From an uncultured Ruminococcus sp. (lineage in GTDB: Bacteria; Bacillota; Clostridia; Oscillospirales; Ruminococcaceae): a stretch of DNA of 64,000 bases. Shown here in pieces: positions 38,799 through 48,497 of this stretch (position 1 is its first letter; each line of letters starts with the position of its first letter). The stretch covers positions 1-64,000 of the forward strand of contig NZ_CACWPP010000009.1 of NCBI RefSeq assembly GCF_902762735.1, in the 5' to 3' direction. The position numbers were made by a program, and so were the translations under genes. The notes under the pieces were generated by a model, which had not been told where the DNA came from, did not search any database, and saw only the letters and a program-made list of their open reading frames with translations.

Positions 38799-40877
38799 AT
38801 GGCAAGAGAATGCAAACTGCAGGATTACCGTAATATCGGTATCATGGCACATATCGACGCCGGCAAGACAACGACTACCGAGCGTATCCTGTTCTATACC
38901 GGTGTCAACTATAAGCTCGGCGAGACCCATGACGGTGCGTCCACAATGGACTGGATGGCACAGGAGAAGGAGAGAGGTATCACCATCACTTCTGCTGCGA
39001 CCACCTGCTACTGGAAGGGTCACAGACTTAACATTATAGATACTCCTGGTCACGTTGACTTCACTGTTGAAGTTGAAAGATCCCTGAGAGTACTCGACGG
39101 CTCTGTTACCGTTCTTTGCGCAAAGGGCGGCGTTGAGCCTCAGACTGAGACCGTTTGGCGTCAGGCTGATAACTATAAAGTACCCAGAATGGTCTATGTA
39201 AATAAGATGGACATCATGGGCGCTGATTTCTATAACGTACTGAACATGCTCCACGAGAGACTTCAGTGCAACGCCGTTCCTGTACAGCTGCCTATCGGCG
39301 CTGAGGACGATTTCAAGGGTATCATCGACCTGCTCGAAATGAAGGCGTATATCTACTACGATGATCTGGGCAAGGACATCAGATGCGAGGACATCCCCGC
39401 AGATATGGTGGAAAAAGCAGAGCAGTACAGAGCTGACCTGATCGAACACCTTGCTGAAGTTGATGATGATCTGGCAGAGAAGTTCTTTGCTGATGAAGAG
39501 ATCACTATCGACGAGATGAAGAAGGTAATAAGAAAGTCCACCATCGCTAACACAATGGTTCCTGTTTGCTGTGGTACTTCTTACAGAAACAAGGGCGTAC
39601 AGAAGCTGCTGGACGCTATCGTTGATTACATGCCTTCTCCTATCGACGTTCCTCACATCAAGGGCATTAACCCCGAGACAGGTGAGGAGTGCGAAAGAAT
39701 TTCAGGCGATGACCAGCCTTTCGCTGCTCTCGCATTCAAGATTGCTACTGACCCGTTCGTTGGTAAGCTGGCATACTTCAGAGTTTACTCAGGTGTGCTG
39801 ACCGCTGGTTCTACCGTTTATAACTCCACAAAGGATAAGGACGAGAGAATAGGCCGTATCGTTCAGATGCACTCCAACGACAGAAAGGACATCGACACCA
39901 TCTATGCAGGTGACATCGGTGCTGCTATCGGTCTGAAAAATACTACAACAGGTGATACTCTCTGCGACGAGAAGAACCCTGTTATTCTGGAATCCATGGA
40001 ATTCCCTGAGCCTGTTATCCAGCTGGCTATCGAGCCTAAGACTAAGGCAGGTCAGGAGAAGATGGGTATCGCGCTGGCTAAGCTGGCAGAAGAAGACCCG
40101 ACCTTCAGAACCTATACTTCTGAGGAAACAGGTCAGACCATTATCGCAGGTATGGGTGAGCTCCATCTGGAGATCATCGTTGACAGACTGCTGAGAGAGT
40201 TCAAGGTAGAGGCTAACGTAGGCGCTCCTCAGGTTTCTTATAAGGAAACTATCACTAAGGAAGCTAATGTTGACTACAAGTACGCTAAGCAGTCGGGTGG
40301 TAAGGGTCAGTATGGTCACGTTAAGATCAATGTATACCCCAACGAGAGCGGTGCAGGCTACGAGTTCATAAACAAGGTAGTCGGCGGTTCTATCCCGAAG
40401 GAGTATATACCTGCTGTTGACGCAGGTATCAAGGGCGCTATGGAAAGCGGCGTACTCGCAGGCTTCCAGGTAGTTGACTGCAAGGTTGAGCTGTATGACG
40501 GTTCTTACCACGAAGTTGACTCCTCTGAAATGGCGTTCAAGATCGCAGGTTCTATGGCATTCAAGGAGGCTATGAAGAAGGCTGCTCCTATAATCCTTGA
40601 GCCTATAATGAAGGTTTCCGTAATAGCTCCTGATGATTATCTGGGTACTGTTATCGGTGACCTGAACTCCAGACGTGGACAGATCCTCGGTCAGGAGCAG
40701 AGAACAGGTGCTGTTCAGGTTGACGCTCTTGTTCCTCTGTCTGAGATGTTCGGCTACTCCAACGACCTGCGTTCTAAGACTCAGGGCCGTGGTCAGTACA
40801 CTATGGAGCCTCACAGCTATACTCAGGTTCCTAAGAGCATTTCTGAGAAGATCATGACTTCCAGATCAAAGGATTGA
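38799..40877 (+). CDS. fusA: Elongation factor G
   Basis: 692 residues. GTPase that drives translocation on the ribosome. G1 [13 protein letters not shown] near residue 17, switch [14 protein letters not shown]3 DTPGHVDF near 82, G4 NKMD near 136, domain [15 protein letters not shown] and the C-terminal [13 protein letters not shown] are intact. AGAGGAGG lies ahead of the ATG, 21 bases after rpsG. It ends the str operon; tuf has a separate promoter. The TetM-like fusion protein downstream is a distant relative, not a duplicate of this gene. Confidence 0.97.
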   Translation: MARECKLQDYRNIGIMAHIDAGKTTTTERILFYTGVNYKLGETHDGASTMDWMAQEKERGITITSAATTCYWKGHRLNIIDTPGHVDFTVEVERSLRVLDGSVTVLCAKGGVEPQTETVWRQADNYKVPRMVYVNKMDIMGADFYNVLNMLHERLQCNAVPVQLPIGAEDDFKGIIDLLEMKAYIYYDDLGKDIRCEDIPADMVEKAEQYRADLIEHLAEVDDDLAEKFFADEEITIDEMKKVIRKSTIANTMVPVCCGTSYRNKGVQKLLDAIVDYMPSPIDVPHIKGINPETGEECERISGDDQPFAALAFKIATDPFVGKLAYFRVYSGVLTAGSTVYNSTKDKDERIGRIVQMHSNDRKDIDTIYAGDIGAAIGLKNTTTGDTLCDEKNPVILESMEFPEPVIQLAIEPKTKAGQEKMGIALAKLAEEDPTFRTYTSEETGQTIIAGMGELHLEIIVDRLLREFKVEANVGAPQVSYKETITKEANVDYKYAKQSGGKGQYGHVKINVYPNESGAGYEFINKVVGGSIPKEYIPAVDAGIKGAMESGVLAGFQVVDCKVELYDGSYHEVDSSEMAFKIAGSMAFKEAMKKAAPIILEPIMKVSVIAPDDYLGTVIGDLNSRRGQILGQEQRTGAVQVDALVPLSEMFGYSNDLRSKTQGRGQYTMEPHSYTQVPKSISEKIMTSRSKD

Positions 40878-40904
40878 TTTTTGCAAATTTTTTTGTAAAA
40901 ACTC

Positions 40905-40933
40905 TTGCAAAATCATAAATAATTTGGTATAAT
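40905..40933 (+). promoter_or_regulatory. Promoter of tuf
   Basis: TTGCAA (40905-40910), a 17-base spacer and TATAAT (40928-40933). Confidence 0.85.
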
Positions 40934-40947
40934 AATACTACGGTATG

Positions 40948-40987
40948 TCAGACGATGCGTTCAGATACGCTGAACGCATGTGTCTGA
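40948..40987 (+). promoter_or_regulatory. 5' hairpin of the tuf mRNA
   Basis: ATGCGTTCAG (40955-40964) and CTGAACGCAT (40970-40979) form a perfect 10-bp stem with a five-base loop, extended by an outer TCAGAC/GTCTGA pair. It begins about eight bases after the predicted transcription start, so it would cap the mRNA. A stabilising or regulatory role is inferred. Confidence 0.6.
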
Positions 40988-41023
40988 ATAAACGAAAATT
41001 TAATTTTAAGGAGGAAAATTCCT

Positions 41024-42223
41024 ATGGCAAAGGCACATTTTGAAAGAACCAAGCCCCACGTAAACATCGGTACCATTGGTCACGTTGACCACGGTAAGAC
41101 TACTCTGACCGCTGCTATCACCAAGACACTGGCAATGAAGGGTCAGGCTAAGTTTGAGGCTTATGACATGATCGATAAGGCTCCTGAGGAGAGAGAGAGA
41201 GGTATCACAATCAATACCGCTCACGTTGAGTATGAGACTGATAAGAGACACTATGCTCACGTTGACTGCCCAGGCCACGCTGACTACGTTAAGAACATGA
41301 TCACTGGTGCTGCTCAGATGGACGGCGCTATCCTGGTTGTTGCTGCTTCCGATGGCCCTATGGCTCAGACAAGAGAGCACATCCTGCTGGCTCGTCAGGT
41401 TGGCGTTCCTGCAATCGTTGTATTCATGAACAAGGCTGACCAGGTTGACGATCCTGAGCTGCTCGAGCTGGTTGAGATGGACATCAGAGATCTGCTGACC
41501 TCTTATGATTTCCCTGGCGATGATACTCCTATCATCGTTGGTTCTGCACTGGCTGCTCTGAACGCTCCTGATGATCTGAGCGATCCTGCTTACAAGCCGA
41601 TCCTTGACCTGATGGACGCTGTTGACGAGTACATTCCTACTCCTGAGAGAGATGACGCTAAGCCTTTCCTGATGCCTATCGAGGATACAATGACCATTTC
41701 CGGTCGTGGTACCGTTGTTACAGGTAGAGTTGAGAGAGGTGTCCTGAACACTGGTGAGACCGTTGAGATCGTTGGTCTGTCTGATGAGAAGCAGTCCACC
41801 GTTGTTACCGGTATCGAGATGTTCAGAAAGACTCTGGATTCCGCTATGGCTGGTGATAACATCGGCGCTCTGCTGAGAGGTATTACCAGAGATCAGGTTG
41901 AAAGAGGCCAGGTTCTCTGCAAGCCCGGTTCCATTCATCCTCACACCAAGTTCAGCGGTCAGGTTTACGTTCTGAAGAAGGAAGAGGGCGGCCGTCATAC
42001 TCCTTTCTTCAACAATTACAGACCTCAGTTCTATTTCAGAACTACTGACGTTACAGGTACTATCTCTCTGCCTGCTGACAAGGAGATGTGCATGCCTGGT
42101 GATAACGTAACTATGGACGTTGAGCTGATCACTCCTATCGCTATCGAGGAAGGTCTGCGTTTCGCTATCCGTGAGGGCGGCAGAACCGTAGGTTCAGGCG
42201 TTGTTACTGCTATCAACGAGTAA
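41024..42223 (+). CDS. tuf: Elongation factor Tu
   Basis: 399 residues. GTPase that brings aminoacyl-tRNA to the ribosome. Motifs [14 protein letters not shown] near residue 19, [32 protein letters not shown] near 81, NKADQVDD near 136 and GSALAAL are complete. Strong AAGGAGG before the ATG and a biased codon set agree with very high expression. It has its own promoter, a structured leader and a terminator. Confidence 0.98.
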   Translation: MAKAHFERTKPHVNIGTIGHVDHGKTTLTAAITKTLAMKGQAKFEAYDMIDKAPEERERGITINTAHVEYETDKRHYAHVDCPGHADYVKNMITGAAQMDGAILVVAASDGPMAQTREHILLARQVGVPAIVVFMNKADQVDDPELLELVEMDIRDLLTSYDFPGDDTPIIVGSALAALNAPDDLSDPAYKPILDLMDAVDEYIPTPERDDAKPFLMPIEDTMTISGRGTVVTGRVERGVLNTGETVEIVGLSDEKQSTVVTGIEMFRKTLDSAMAGDNIGALLRGITRDQVERGQVLCKPGSIHPHTKFSGQVYVLKKEEGGRHTPFFNNYRPQFYFRTTDVTGTISLPADKEMCMPGDNVTMDVELITPIAIEEGLRFAIREGGRTVGSGVVTAINE

Positions 42224-42252
42224 TCAACTGCTTATATAGCTATATGCATTTC

Positions 42253-42282
42253 AAGACCGAGTCGCAAGGCTCGGTCTTTTTT
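42253..42282 (+). terminator. Terminator of tuf
   Basis: AAGACCGAG and CTCGGTCTT around TCGCAAGG, then TTTTTAT, 30 bases after the stop. Confidence 0.9.
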
Positions 42283-42286
42283 ATGC

Positions 42287-42315
42287 TTGTAAAATGGGTC
42301 AAAATATGTTATAAT
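42287..42315 (+). promoter_or_regulatory. Promoter of the GTPase-NYN fusion gene
   Basis: TTGTAA (42287-42292), a 17-base spacer and TATAAT (42310-42315), about 100 bases upstream of the ATG, directly after the tuf terminator. Confidence 0.75.
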
Positions 42316-42417
42316 ATACTAAGATGATAAACAGTGACGTTTTCGGTTTTTTCGCAGCCCCGAAACATCACTTCTTATATGCGTAAGAATGACAATAATT
42401 AAGGCGGTTTATATAAT

Positions 42418-44994
42418 ATGAACAAAAAAGCAGTAATCGGTATCCTCGCCCATGTTGACTCGGGCAAGACCACCCTCTCGGAGGCTCTTCTCTTTAAAAG
42501 CGGGGCAATTCGCAAACTGGGCAGGGTCGATCATAAGGACGCTTTCCTTGATAACAATGCCATTGAGCGTGATCGCGGTATAACAATATTCTCCAAGCAA
42601 GCAGTCTTTGAGTATGGCGAGATCGACTTCACTTTGCTCGATACTCCTGGTCATGTTGACTTTTCGGGTGAAACAGAGCGCACTTTGCAGGTCATTGATG
42701 CGGCTATCCTTGTCGTCAGCGGTACCGACGGCGTGCAGTCCCACACCAAGACCCTCGCTCGTCTGCTTGACCGCTACGATATTCCCACTTTTATTTTCGT
42801 CAATAAGATGGATATGCAGGGCGCACGCAAGGATTTCGTGATGAATTCCATCACTGCATCGCTGGGCGACAGATGCGTTTCAATGGCACAGCCCGCCGAT
42901 GAAATGGCAGAAGCCCTCTCCCTCTGCACCGAAGAAATGATGGACGAATACCTCGAAAAGGGCGAAATTTCGGACACTAACATGATAAACGCCATTTCTG
43001 AGCGCAGACTTATCCCCGTATGTTTCGGCTCTGCTCTCAAACTGGAGGGCATCGAGCGCCTTCTTGACTGTGTGTCAAGATATATTCCCCTCCCCGAAGC
43101 GCAGTCTGAGTTTGGTGCGAAGATCTATAAGATCTCCGATGACGGCGGCACACGCCTTACCCACATGAAGATAACGGGCGGCAGCCTTTCGGTGCGCGAT
43201 GCTGTAACATATATCACCCGCGATGGTGAGGAGATCACCGAAAAGATCGGCAGGATAAGGGTTTACAGCGGCGAGAAAGTCAAAAATGCCGAAAAAGTCT
43301 GTCAGGGCGAGGTCTGCGCAGTGCCTGGTCTGACGGCTACTTTCGCGGGACAGGGGCTGGGCATTGAGTCCACCGACACCGAGCAGATCCTCGAACCTGT
43401 GCTGACCTACCGCGTCATCGCCCCCGACGGCGTTGACGACCACACCATGCTTGGCAGACTGAAGATCCTCGAAGACGAAGACCCCACCATGACGGTCTCC
43501 TATAACGAACAGCTCCGTGAGATAACCGTTGCCCTGATGGGCGAGGTGCAGGCTGAGGTGCTTCTCCGCATCGTCAGTGAGCGTTTCGGCATGCAGATCG
43601 GGCTGGGCGAGGGGCGTATCGCCTACCGCGAAACTATCGCCGAGCCCGTCGAAGGCGCTGGGCATTTTGAACCTCTGCGCCACTACGCTGAGGTGCATCT
43701 GCGGCTTGAACCCCTCCCGCGCGGCAGCGGATTGGAGTTCGACAGCGATTGCAGTGAGGATATTCTTGGCAAAAACTGGCAGAGACTTATACTCACCCAT
43801 CTTAAAGAACGCACCCATCGCGGCGCACTGACCTGCTCCCCCATAACCGACATGCGCATCACCCTTACTGCGGGTCGTGCCCACGTCAAGCACACTGAGG
43901 GCGGCGATTTCCGTCAGGCGACTTACCGCGCCGTAAGACAAGGGCTTCGCAAAGCGCGTAAAGTCCTGCTTGAACCTTACTATTCTTTCCGATTGGAGAT
44001 CCCCGCGCCAAATGTCGGACGCGCCCTCACCGACCTCGACCGCATGGGCGCTAATACTCAGCCGCCCGACACCGACGGCGAAAATGCCGTCATCACAGGC
44101 ACAGCGCCCGTTTCAAAACTGCGGTTCTACCACACCGAAGTCGCGGGCTACACAAAGGGGCTGGGGCGGCTGACCTGCCGCGCGGCAGGCTATGACCTCT
44201 GCCACGAACAGGATACCGTCGTTGCCGAGATCGCCTACGACCCCGACACTGACCTGCGAAACACCGCAGATTCGGTTTTCTGCTCACATGGTTCAGGTCA
44301 TATAATTCCGTGGGACGAAGCTGACGAATACATGCACGTCAGCCCCGAAACAGGCAGAAGACAGTATCAGCAGGCAGAGGAAGTCCGCTCCCGAGCTGCC
44401 GATTTCGTCCGCAGGGCAGTCGAGGACGAAGAGCTTATGGCTATATTCGAGCGCACATATGGTTCAATAAATCGCAAAAAACGGTATGCCATGCGCACCC
44501 CGAAAGAAGCCGCCAAAAGCAAGTCCAAGCCCCGCCCTGTCCCCACAGGACCCGAATATCTGCTGGTGGACGGCTATAACATTATTTTCGCGTGGGACGA
44601 CCTTAAAAAGTCCGCCGCTAAAAGCCTTGACCTCGCCCGAAGCCAGCTCATCAACCGCCTGAGCAGTTTTCAGGGCTGCCGCGGGTGCGAGCTTATCATT
44701 GTTTTTGACGCATACAGGGTCAAAGAGCCTGAGCATATCGACAAAGCAGGCTCTGTCAGCGTGGTCTACACCAAAGAGGCTGAGACCGCCGACACCTACA
44801 TCGAGCGCACTGCACATCAGCTTGCAAAAGAGCATCGTGTCACAGTCGCCACCTCCGACGGACTCGAACAGGTCATAATCATGGGCGGCGGCGCACGCCG
44901 AATGTCAGCCAGTGACCTGAAATATGAAGTTGAAGCCTCTGAAAGGGCAGTTCGCGAATATATCGACAAGCTAAATTCCAAGCGTATGAAGTAA
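42418..44994 (+). CDS. TetM-like ribosomal GTPase fused to a Rae1/YacP-type NYN ribonuclease domain
   Basis: 858 residues. Residues 1-650 match EF-G-like ribosomal protection proteins: G1 AHVDSGKTTLSEA near 11, switch RGITIF, G3 [18 protein letters not shown]4 NKMD near 128, G5 FGSAL, and TetM-type domains IV-V (LPRGSGLEFDS, LLEPYYSFRLEIPAPN). The domain IV loop reads KHTEGGDFRQA where TetM has its tetracycline-displacing loop. From about residue 714 to the end comes a NYN/PIN-like domain matching YacP (Rae1), with the acidic residues in LLVDGYN, IVFDAY, ETADTYIE and VATSDG. Rae1 in B. subtilis cuts mRNA in the ribosomal A site. One polypeptide that binds the A site and may cleave mRNA is inferred. 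Tetracycline resistance is possible but not likely from this loop. Confidence 0.93.
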   Translation: MNKKAVIGILAHVDSGKTTLSEALLFKSGAIRKLGRVDHKDAFLDNNAIERDRGITIFSKQAVFEYGEIDFTLLDTPGHVDFSGETERTLQVIDAAILVVSGTDGVQSHTKTLARLLDRYDIPTFIFVNKMDMQGARKDFVMNSITASLGDRCVSMAQPADEMAEALSLCTEEMMDEYLEKGEISDTNMINAISERRLIPVCFGSALKLEGIERLLDCVSRYIPLPEAQSEFGAKIYKISDDGGTRLTHMKITGGSLSVRDAVTYITRDGEEITEKIGRIRVYSGEKVKNAEKVCQGEVCAVPGLTATFAGQGLGIESTDTEQILEPVLTYRVIAPDGVDDHTMLGRLKILEDEDPTMTVSYNEQLREITVALMGEVQAEVLLRIVSERFGMQIGLGEGRIAYRETIAEPVEGAGHFEPLRHYAEVHLRLEPLPRGSGLEFDSDCSEDILGKNWQRLILTHLKERTHRGALTCSPITDMRITLTAGRAHVKHTEGGDFRQATYRAVRQGLRKARKVLLEPYYSFRLEIPAPNVGRALTDLDRMGANTQPPDTDGENAVITGTAPVSKLRFYHTEVAGYTKGLGRLTCRAAGYDLCHEQDTVVAEIAYDPDTDLRNTADSVFCSHGSGHIIPWDEADEYMHVSPETGRRQYQQAEEVRSRAADFVRRAVEDEELMAIFERTYGSINRKKRYAMRTPKEAAKSKSKPRPVPTGPEYLLVDGYNIIFAWDDLKKSAAKSLDLARSQLINRLSSFQGCRGCELIIVFDAYRVKEPEHIDKAGSVSVVYTKEAETADTYIERTAHQLAKEHRVTVATSDGLEQVIIMGGGARRMSASDLKYEVEASERAVREYIDKLNSKRMK

Positions 44995-45093
44995 TCATAA
45001 ATTGCGATATTTTTAGTTATAAAAATCACTTCTTAACAAAACGTTTACAAACATCTAGTCACTTTGGGTGATGTGCGGCGGGTAAATATGGTG

Positions 45094-45227
45094 TATAATA
45101 CATACATAAGATACAGAGAACAATGTATCACTTAACTAATGCAATTACCATCTTTTAACCCGACTTTATAAAATCAAGATCGAACTCAAGAGTCTTGTCG
45201 AGGACTTTTGAGTTCGATTTTGTTTTG
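45094..45227 (+). ncRNA. Candidate small RNA or 3' UTR with strong terminator
   Basis: A TATAAT box (45094-45099) lacks a good -35 but has the same GGTG context as the rpsL -10. About 75 bases on, 45179-45193 and 45204-45218 form a 15-bp stem (one G-U pair) with a 10-base loop, then TTTGTTTTG, a strong rho-independent terminator. Either this ends the GTPase-NYN transcript, or it is an independent RNA of about 120 bases. The rest of the gap 44995-45266 is AT-rich. Confidence 0.4.
45179..45227 (+). terminator. Rho-independent terminator
   Basis: A 15-bp stem, 10-base loop and T-rich tail, on the strand of the GTPase-NYN gene, 185 bases past its stop. Confidence 0.85.
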
Positions 45228-45233
45228 CACGAA

Positions 45234-45266
45234 AAAAGGACTGTCCTTTCAGAACAGTCCTTTTTC
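45234..45266 (-). terminator. Terminator of the dockerin gene
   Basis: AAAGGACTGT and ACAGTCCTTTTT form a stem directly after the stop codon. T-runs on both sides let it work in either direction between convergent genes. Confidence 0.85.
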
Positions 45267-47891
45267 TTACAGCGGTCTTATGCCCTTTACCGCCGCCGCT
45301 ATCAGCAGAACGTCTTTTATGCTTATCATGCCGTCACGGCTGACATCTGCGCGCTTTTCTGCCGTTTCTGACGGCAGCCGCCTTATGCCCTTGACGAAGC
45401 TCGCTACCATTACAGCGTCCCCGATCTCCAGTATGCCGTTGTCGTTGACATCGCCCCTGATGAACTCCTCAGGCTCAGGCTTATCGTCATCGCTAATGCT
45501 GGGGTCAATGGCAGTACGGCTCATGCGGAAGTCCTCAAAGCTGTATATCTCGCCCGCCGAATGCATGTCAGGCTTTTCACTGTACTCGTCAAGCACGGTG
45601 ACGGTGTAAATGCTGTCACCATCGCGCAGTATATTGCCCGCGCCGTCTTTTATGACTGCATGCATGCCGTAAATATCCTTCACTTCTCCCGCCGAATGAA
45701 GTCTGCTGACCGTACAGCTTTCATTTATTATCCATGCAGAACCTGGATCAATGTTCATGGTGATGCACCCGCGCTTACCCAGATTTTCACCCGCCGTATA
45801 TTCAACGGGCGTACCTGTATACTCCGTGTAGTCGGTAAGGTAGACAGCCAGCCTGCTCAGGCTGTCACAGCCCAGTTTCCCCTCGATATTTTCGCGTATC
45901 ATCGTCAGACTGCAATCCGCGCCGCCGCAGTACTTTCTGCCCCAGCCCCAGCATGTCGGGTCAGATGAGCAGTTGAGCAGATAGCCGTTATATGCTGATA
46001 TGGCAGTTCTGTGCAGTATCACTTCGCTTTTGCAGTTGGTGGTGAATATCCCGTCGCCGCCGCTTTTCATGCTCCCGCCCTCTATATAAAGTCTTGAAGG
46101 CTTGTCCGACATGCCGAACGGTGCTGTGCCGTAAAGCACCGCCGCCGCGTTTGTCCCCTGTGAAGCGGCTGACTTCTCGGCAGTCAGACTGCAATCGTAC
46201 AGATACATCATAGCCGACTCAGCCACGCGCACCGCCTCCGACTTTTCGCCTTTCAGCTCAGCTCCTTTTATCGCGGCGGCAGACTGTGACAGCACAGCAG
46301 GGGAGTCCTCACCCGCCGAAGAATAGCACCCTCCGCTGATGACGATGCTTCCGCTTCCTTTTTCAGCTGTTACAGGGCTTGATGCCGCACCGCTGGTGCT
46401 GACATTCATATCCCACCCGAATACCGAACCTTTCTGCCCCGACCTGACACCGCAGCAGCCGTCGGTCTTATTGTCCAGCGTCATATCCTGGAGGTAGACC
46501 CGCCCGCTGTTTACCTCAAAGCAGTCATCGGGCGGCGCAGAAGCCGTGTTTGCCGAAAACAGCGTTTCAGAGGAGTCCCTGATGCTCACAAGATCGTGAT
46601 CTTCATCTTTGTCTCCCGTGAAACATAACTTGTTGCCGTCTACTTTTATGCCGTTCACATCGTCCAGCAGAATGCATGTGCCTGCCACATTCAGCTCGTT
46701 GCCCATCACGCGCACGCCCTCCACCTGATAGTCAAAGTCGGCGTGCTCGCCGCCCTCTATCAGTTTGCCGAACAGCTGTATGCCCACAGGCGCATCAATG
46801 CTGTCTGTCGGTACGGCGTTTATCACATTGTTTTTTATGACCGTGTTGAGATCGTTGTTCAGCCTGCTTTCAATATCGCAGTCCTCAACGGGCTTGTTAT
46901 ACCCCTTGTTGTTCTCGAAGGGCGACATGTTGCGCACTATTATGCCGCTCCCCACGTTTTTCATCGTGTTGCCGCTGATGGTGGTGTTTTTGTAGCTCTG
47001 CATAAGTATGGTGCAGTCGGGTATATTGCTGAAAGTGTTGTTCTCAATGAGAAAATCCGTAAAATAGCTCCCCATCGTAGCAGAATGCGAACCTATCCCG
47101 CGCATCACATCGTGAAAATTATTCTTCCTTATTATGACGTTTGTGCAGGTGGTGTCGTCGTATGGCTCAAATGACGGGAAAAGCGTGCTGTTGTTCATCA
47201 TATCGAACTGTATAGCCTCTTTCAGGTACTCGCCGCGATAGTCTGAAAAATCACACCCCTCAACAGTTACGTTCTTAACACCGCCGAATTCCAGGTGATG
47301 TGCGTTGAGGTTGCCCTTGAAAGTGACGTTTTTCACCAGCAGGTCAGACATGTGTGCAAACCTGACATTAGTGAAGTTCCACATATCATCACTGACGTTG
47401 CCGTCAAAGCACCCGCCCTCAATGATAATGTTTTTAGCCGCACCGAAACCGCCTATACCTGTTGTCGCGATATTCTGGAGCATACAGCCTGGCTTTGTGT
47501 AGTCCTTTCGCAGTACAGCGCCTTTTTCCATATAAAAATGAGTATTTGACCCGATAATGAGCGTCTTGTTCATCGAGTAAACGCCCTTTGGCAGTATTAC
47601 CTTCACCTGCACCGTGTCGCTTGAATTGTCAGCCGCGTATTTAAGCGCTTTCTGTATGGCGGCGGTGGCACTTGACCTGCCCGTGTTGTCCGCCCCGAAA
47701 TCGCTTACTGCGTTGACTGTTATGACCTTTTTGTATTTGACAGCTCTGAAACCCGTTACATTCTGTGCGCCCGTAATGCTGTCATAGCTGTAAGCATCTG
47801 CCCTTATCGCGGCAGATAACGAATGCCCGCCGCCCGATACAGCAACAGCTGTTATCAGTGCAATGGCAGAGATCATTATTTTTCTGAACAT
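45267..47891 (-). CDS. Secreted right-handed beta-helix protein with C-terminal type I dockerin
   Basis: 874 residues. Residues 1-28 are a signal peptide. The block VNAVSDFGADNTGRSSATAAIQKAL near 60-82 is the usual start of pectate-lyase-3-like beta-helices, followed by many short parallel-helix coils (NIIIEGGCF, NVTVEGCDF, NTTISGNTM). The last 65 residues hold two dockerin repeats, GDVNDNGILEIGDAVMVAS and ADVSRDGMISIKDVLLIAA, which bind Ca2+ and a cohesin. It should therefore be carried on a cellulosome scaffold. The fold suits a polysaccharide lyase or hydrolase, but I cannot place it in a CAZy family. The start has GGAGAG upstream, and tandem repeats lie just behind it. Confidence 0.88.
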   Translation of the reverse strand: MFRKIMISAIALITAVAVSGGGHSLSAAIRADAYSYDSITGAQNVTGFRAVKYKKVITVNAVSDFGADNTGRSSATAAIQKALKYAADNSSDTVQVKVILPKGVYSMNKTLIIGSNTHFYMEKGAVLRKDYTKPGCMLQNIATTGIGGFGAAKNIIIEGGCFDGNVSDDMWNFTNVRFAHMSDLLVKNVTFKGNLNAHHLEFGGVKNVTVEGCDFSDYRGEYLKEAIQFDMMNNSTLFPSFEPYDDTTCTNVIIRKNNFHDVMRGIGSHSATMGSYFTDFLIENNTFSNIPDCTILMQSYKNTTISGNTMKNVGSGIIVRNMSPFENNKGYNKPVEDCDIESRLNNDLNTVIKNNVINAVPTDSIDAPVGIQLFGKLIEGGEHADFDYQVEGVRVMGNELNVAGTCILLDDVNGIKVDGNKLCFTGDKDEDHDLVSIRDSSETLFSANTASAPPDDCFEVNSGRVYLQDMTLDNKTDGCCGVRSGQKGSVFGWDMNVSTSGAASSPVTAEKGSGSIVISGGCYSSAGEDSPAVLSQSAAAIKGAELKGEKSEAVRVAESAMMYLYDCSLTAEKSAASQGTNAAAVLYGTAPFGMSDKPSRLYIEGGSMKSGGDGIFTTNCKSEVILHRTAISAYNGYLLNCSSDPTCWGWGRKYCGGADCSLTMIRENIEGKLGCDSLSRLAVYLTDYTEYTGTPVEYTAGENLGKRGCITMNIDPGSAWIINESCTVSRLHSAGEVKDIYGMHAVIKDGAGNILRDGDSIYTVTVLDEYSEKPDMHSAGEIYSFEDFRMSRTAIDPSISDDDKPEPEEFIRGDVNDNGILEIGDAVMVASFVKGIRRLPSETAEKRADVSRDGMISIKDVLLIAAAVKGIRPL

Positions 47892-47911
47892 TTATGCTGC
47901 TCTCCGTCTAT

Positions 47912-48356
47912 TAGTTTTTTCCCACTCAGAAGCCTGTCACCGCCGCCCCAAAACCGTGTGATACACACCCGCCCCGAGTTAAAATCATGCCTGTCTCCCA
48001 CCGCCAACAGCCTTTCAAGACCATTCTCACCGCCCGCCCCATGCGGACGAATAAAAACACCCAAATAACTGTTTCCCTGATGGTGTCTCAAAGATATGAC
48101 CATAATAGTTTTTCCCCACTCGGAAGCCTGTCACCGCTGCCACCAAAACCGCGTGATACACACCCGCACCGAGTTAAAATCATGCCTGTCTCCCACCCCA
48201 AACAGCCTTTCAAGACCATTCTCACCGCCCCATGCGGTCGAATGAAAACACCCAAATAACTGTTTCCCTGATGGTGTCTCAAAGATATGACCATAATAGT
48301 TTTTCCCACTCGGAAGCCTGTCACCGCCGCCCCAAAACCGCGTGATACACACCCGC
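47912..48356. repeat. About 190-bp tandem repeat, 2.3 copies
   Basis: Units begin at 47912, 48106 and 48297 (the last is cut at about 48356). Unit 2 lacks an eight-base piece found in unit 1, and otherwise they are close to identical. Read leftward each unit contains short open frames, but the frames differ between units, so I treat them as non-coding. The array lies directly upstream of the dockerin gene and fills most of the gap 47892-48497. Nothing is seen at 48357-48463. Confidence 0.88.
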
Positions 48357-48463
48357 CGCAAGCACGCAGAAAGACAGCGAAGTGCCAAAAGTATAGTCAT
48401 ATAGCTTCAATGATGCTCTCACGATGCCGCCTGTGCAGCATGCCAAAAAGAACGCAAAACATA

Positions 48464-48489
48464 AGGGCGGGAAATATCAATGCCCCGCC
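48464..48489 (-). terminator. Probable terminator of the Sir2 gene
   Basis: GGGCGGG and CCCCGCCC pair around AAATATCAATG. Read leftward the stem is followed by TTATGTTTT. It begins at the end of the Sir2 coding region. Confidence 0.6.
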
Positions 48490-48497
48490 CGTCGTTT

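Noticed and set aside
42418..44994. Tetracycline resistance gene (tetM-like)
   Set aside because: The loop that contacts the drug site differs from TetM, and the NYN fusion and chromosomal place after tuf suggest another role. Resistance is not excluded.
47876..48400. Three short minus-strand frames, one in each 190-bp unit
   Set aside because: Their reading frames change between units because of small deletions, so protein coding is not conserved.
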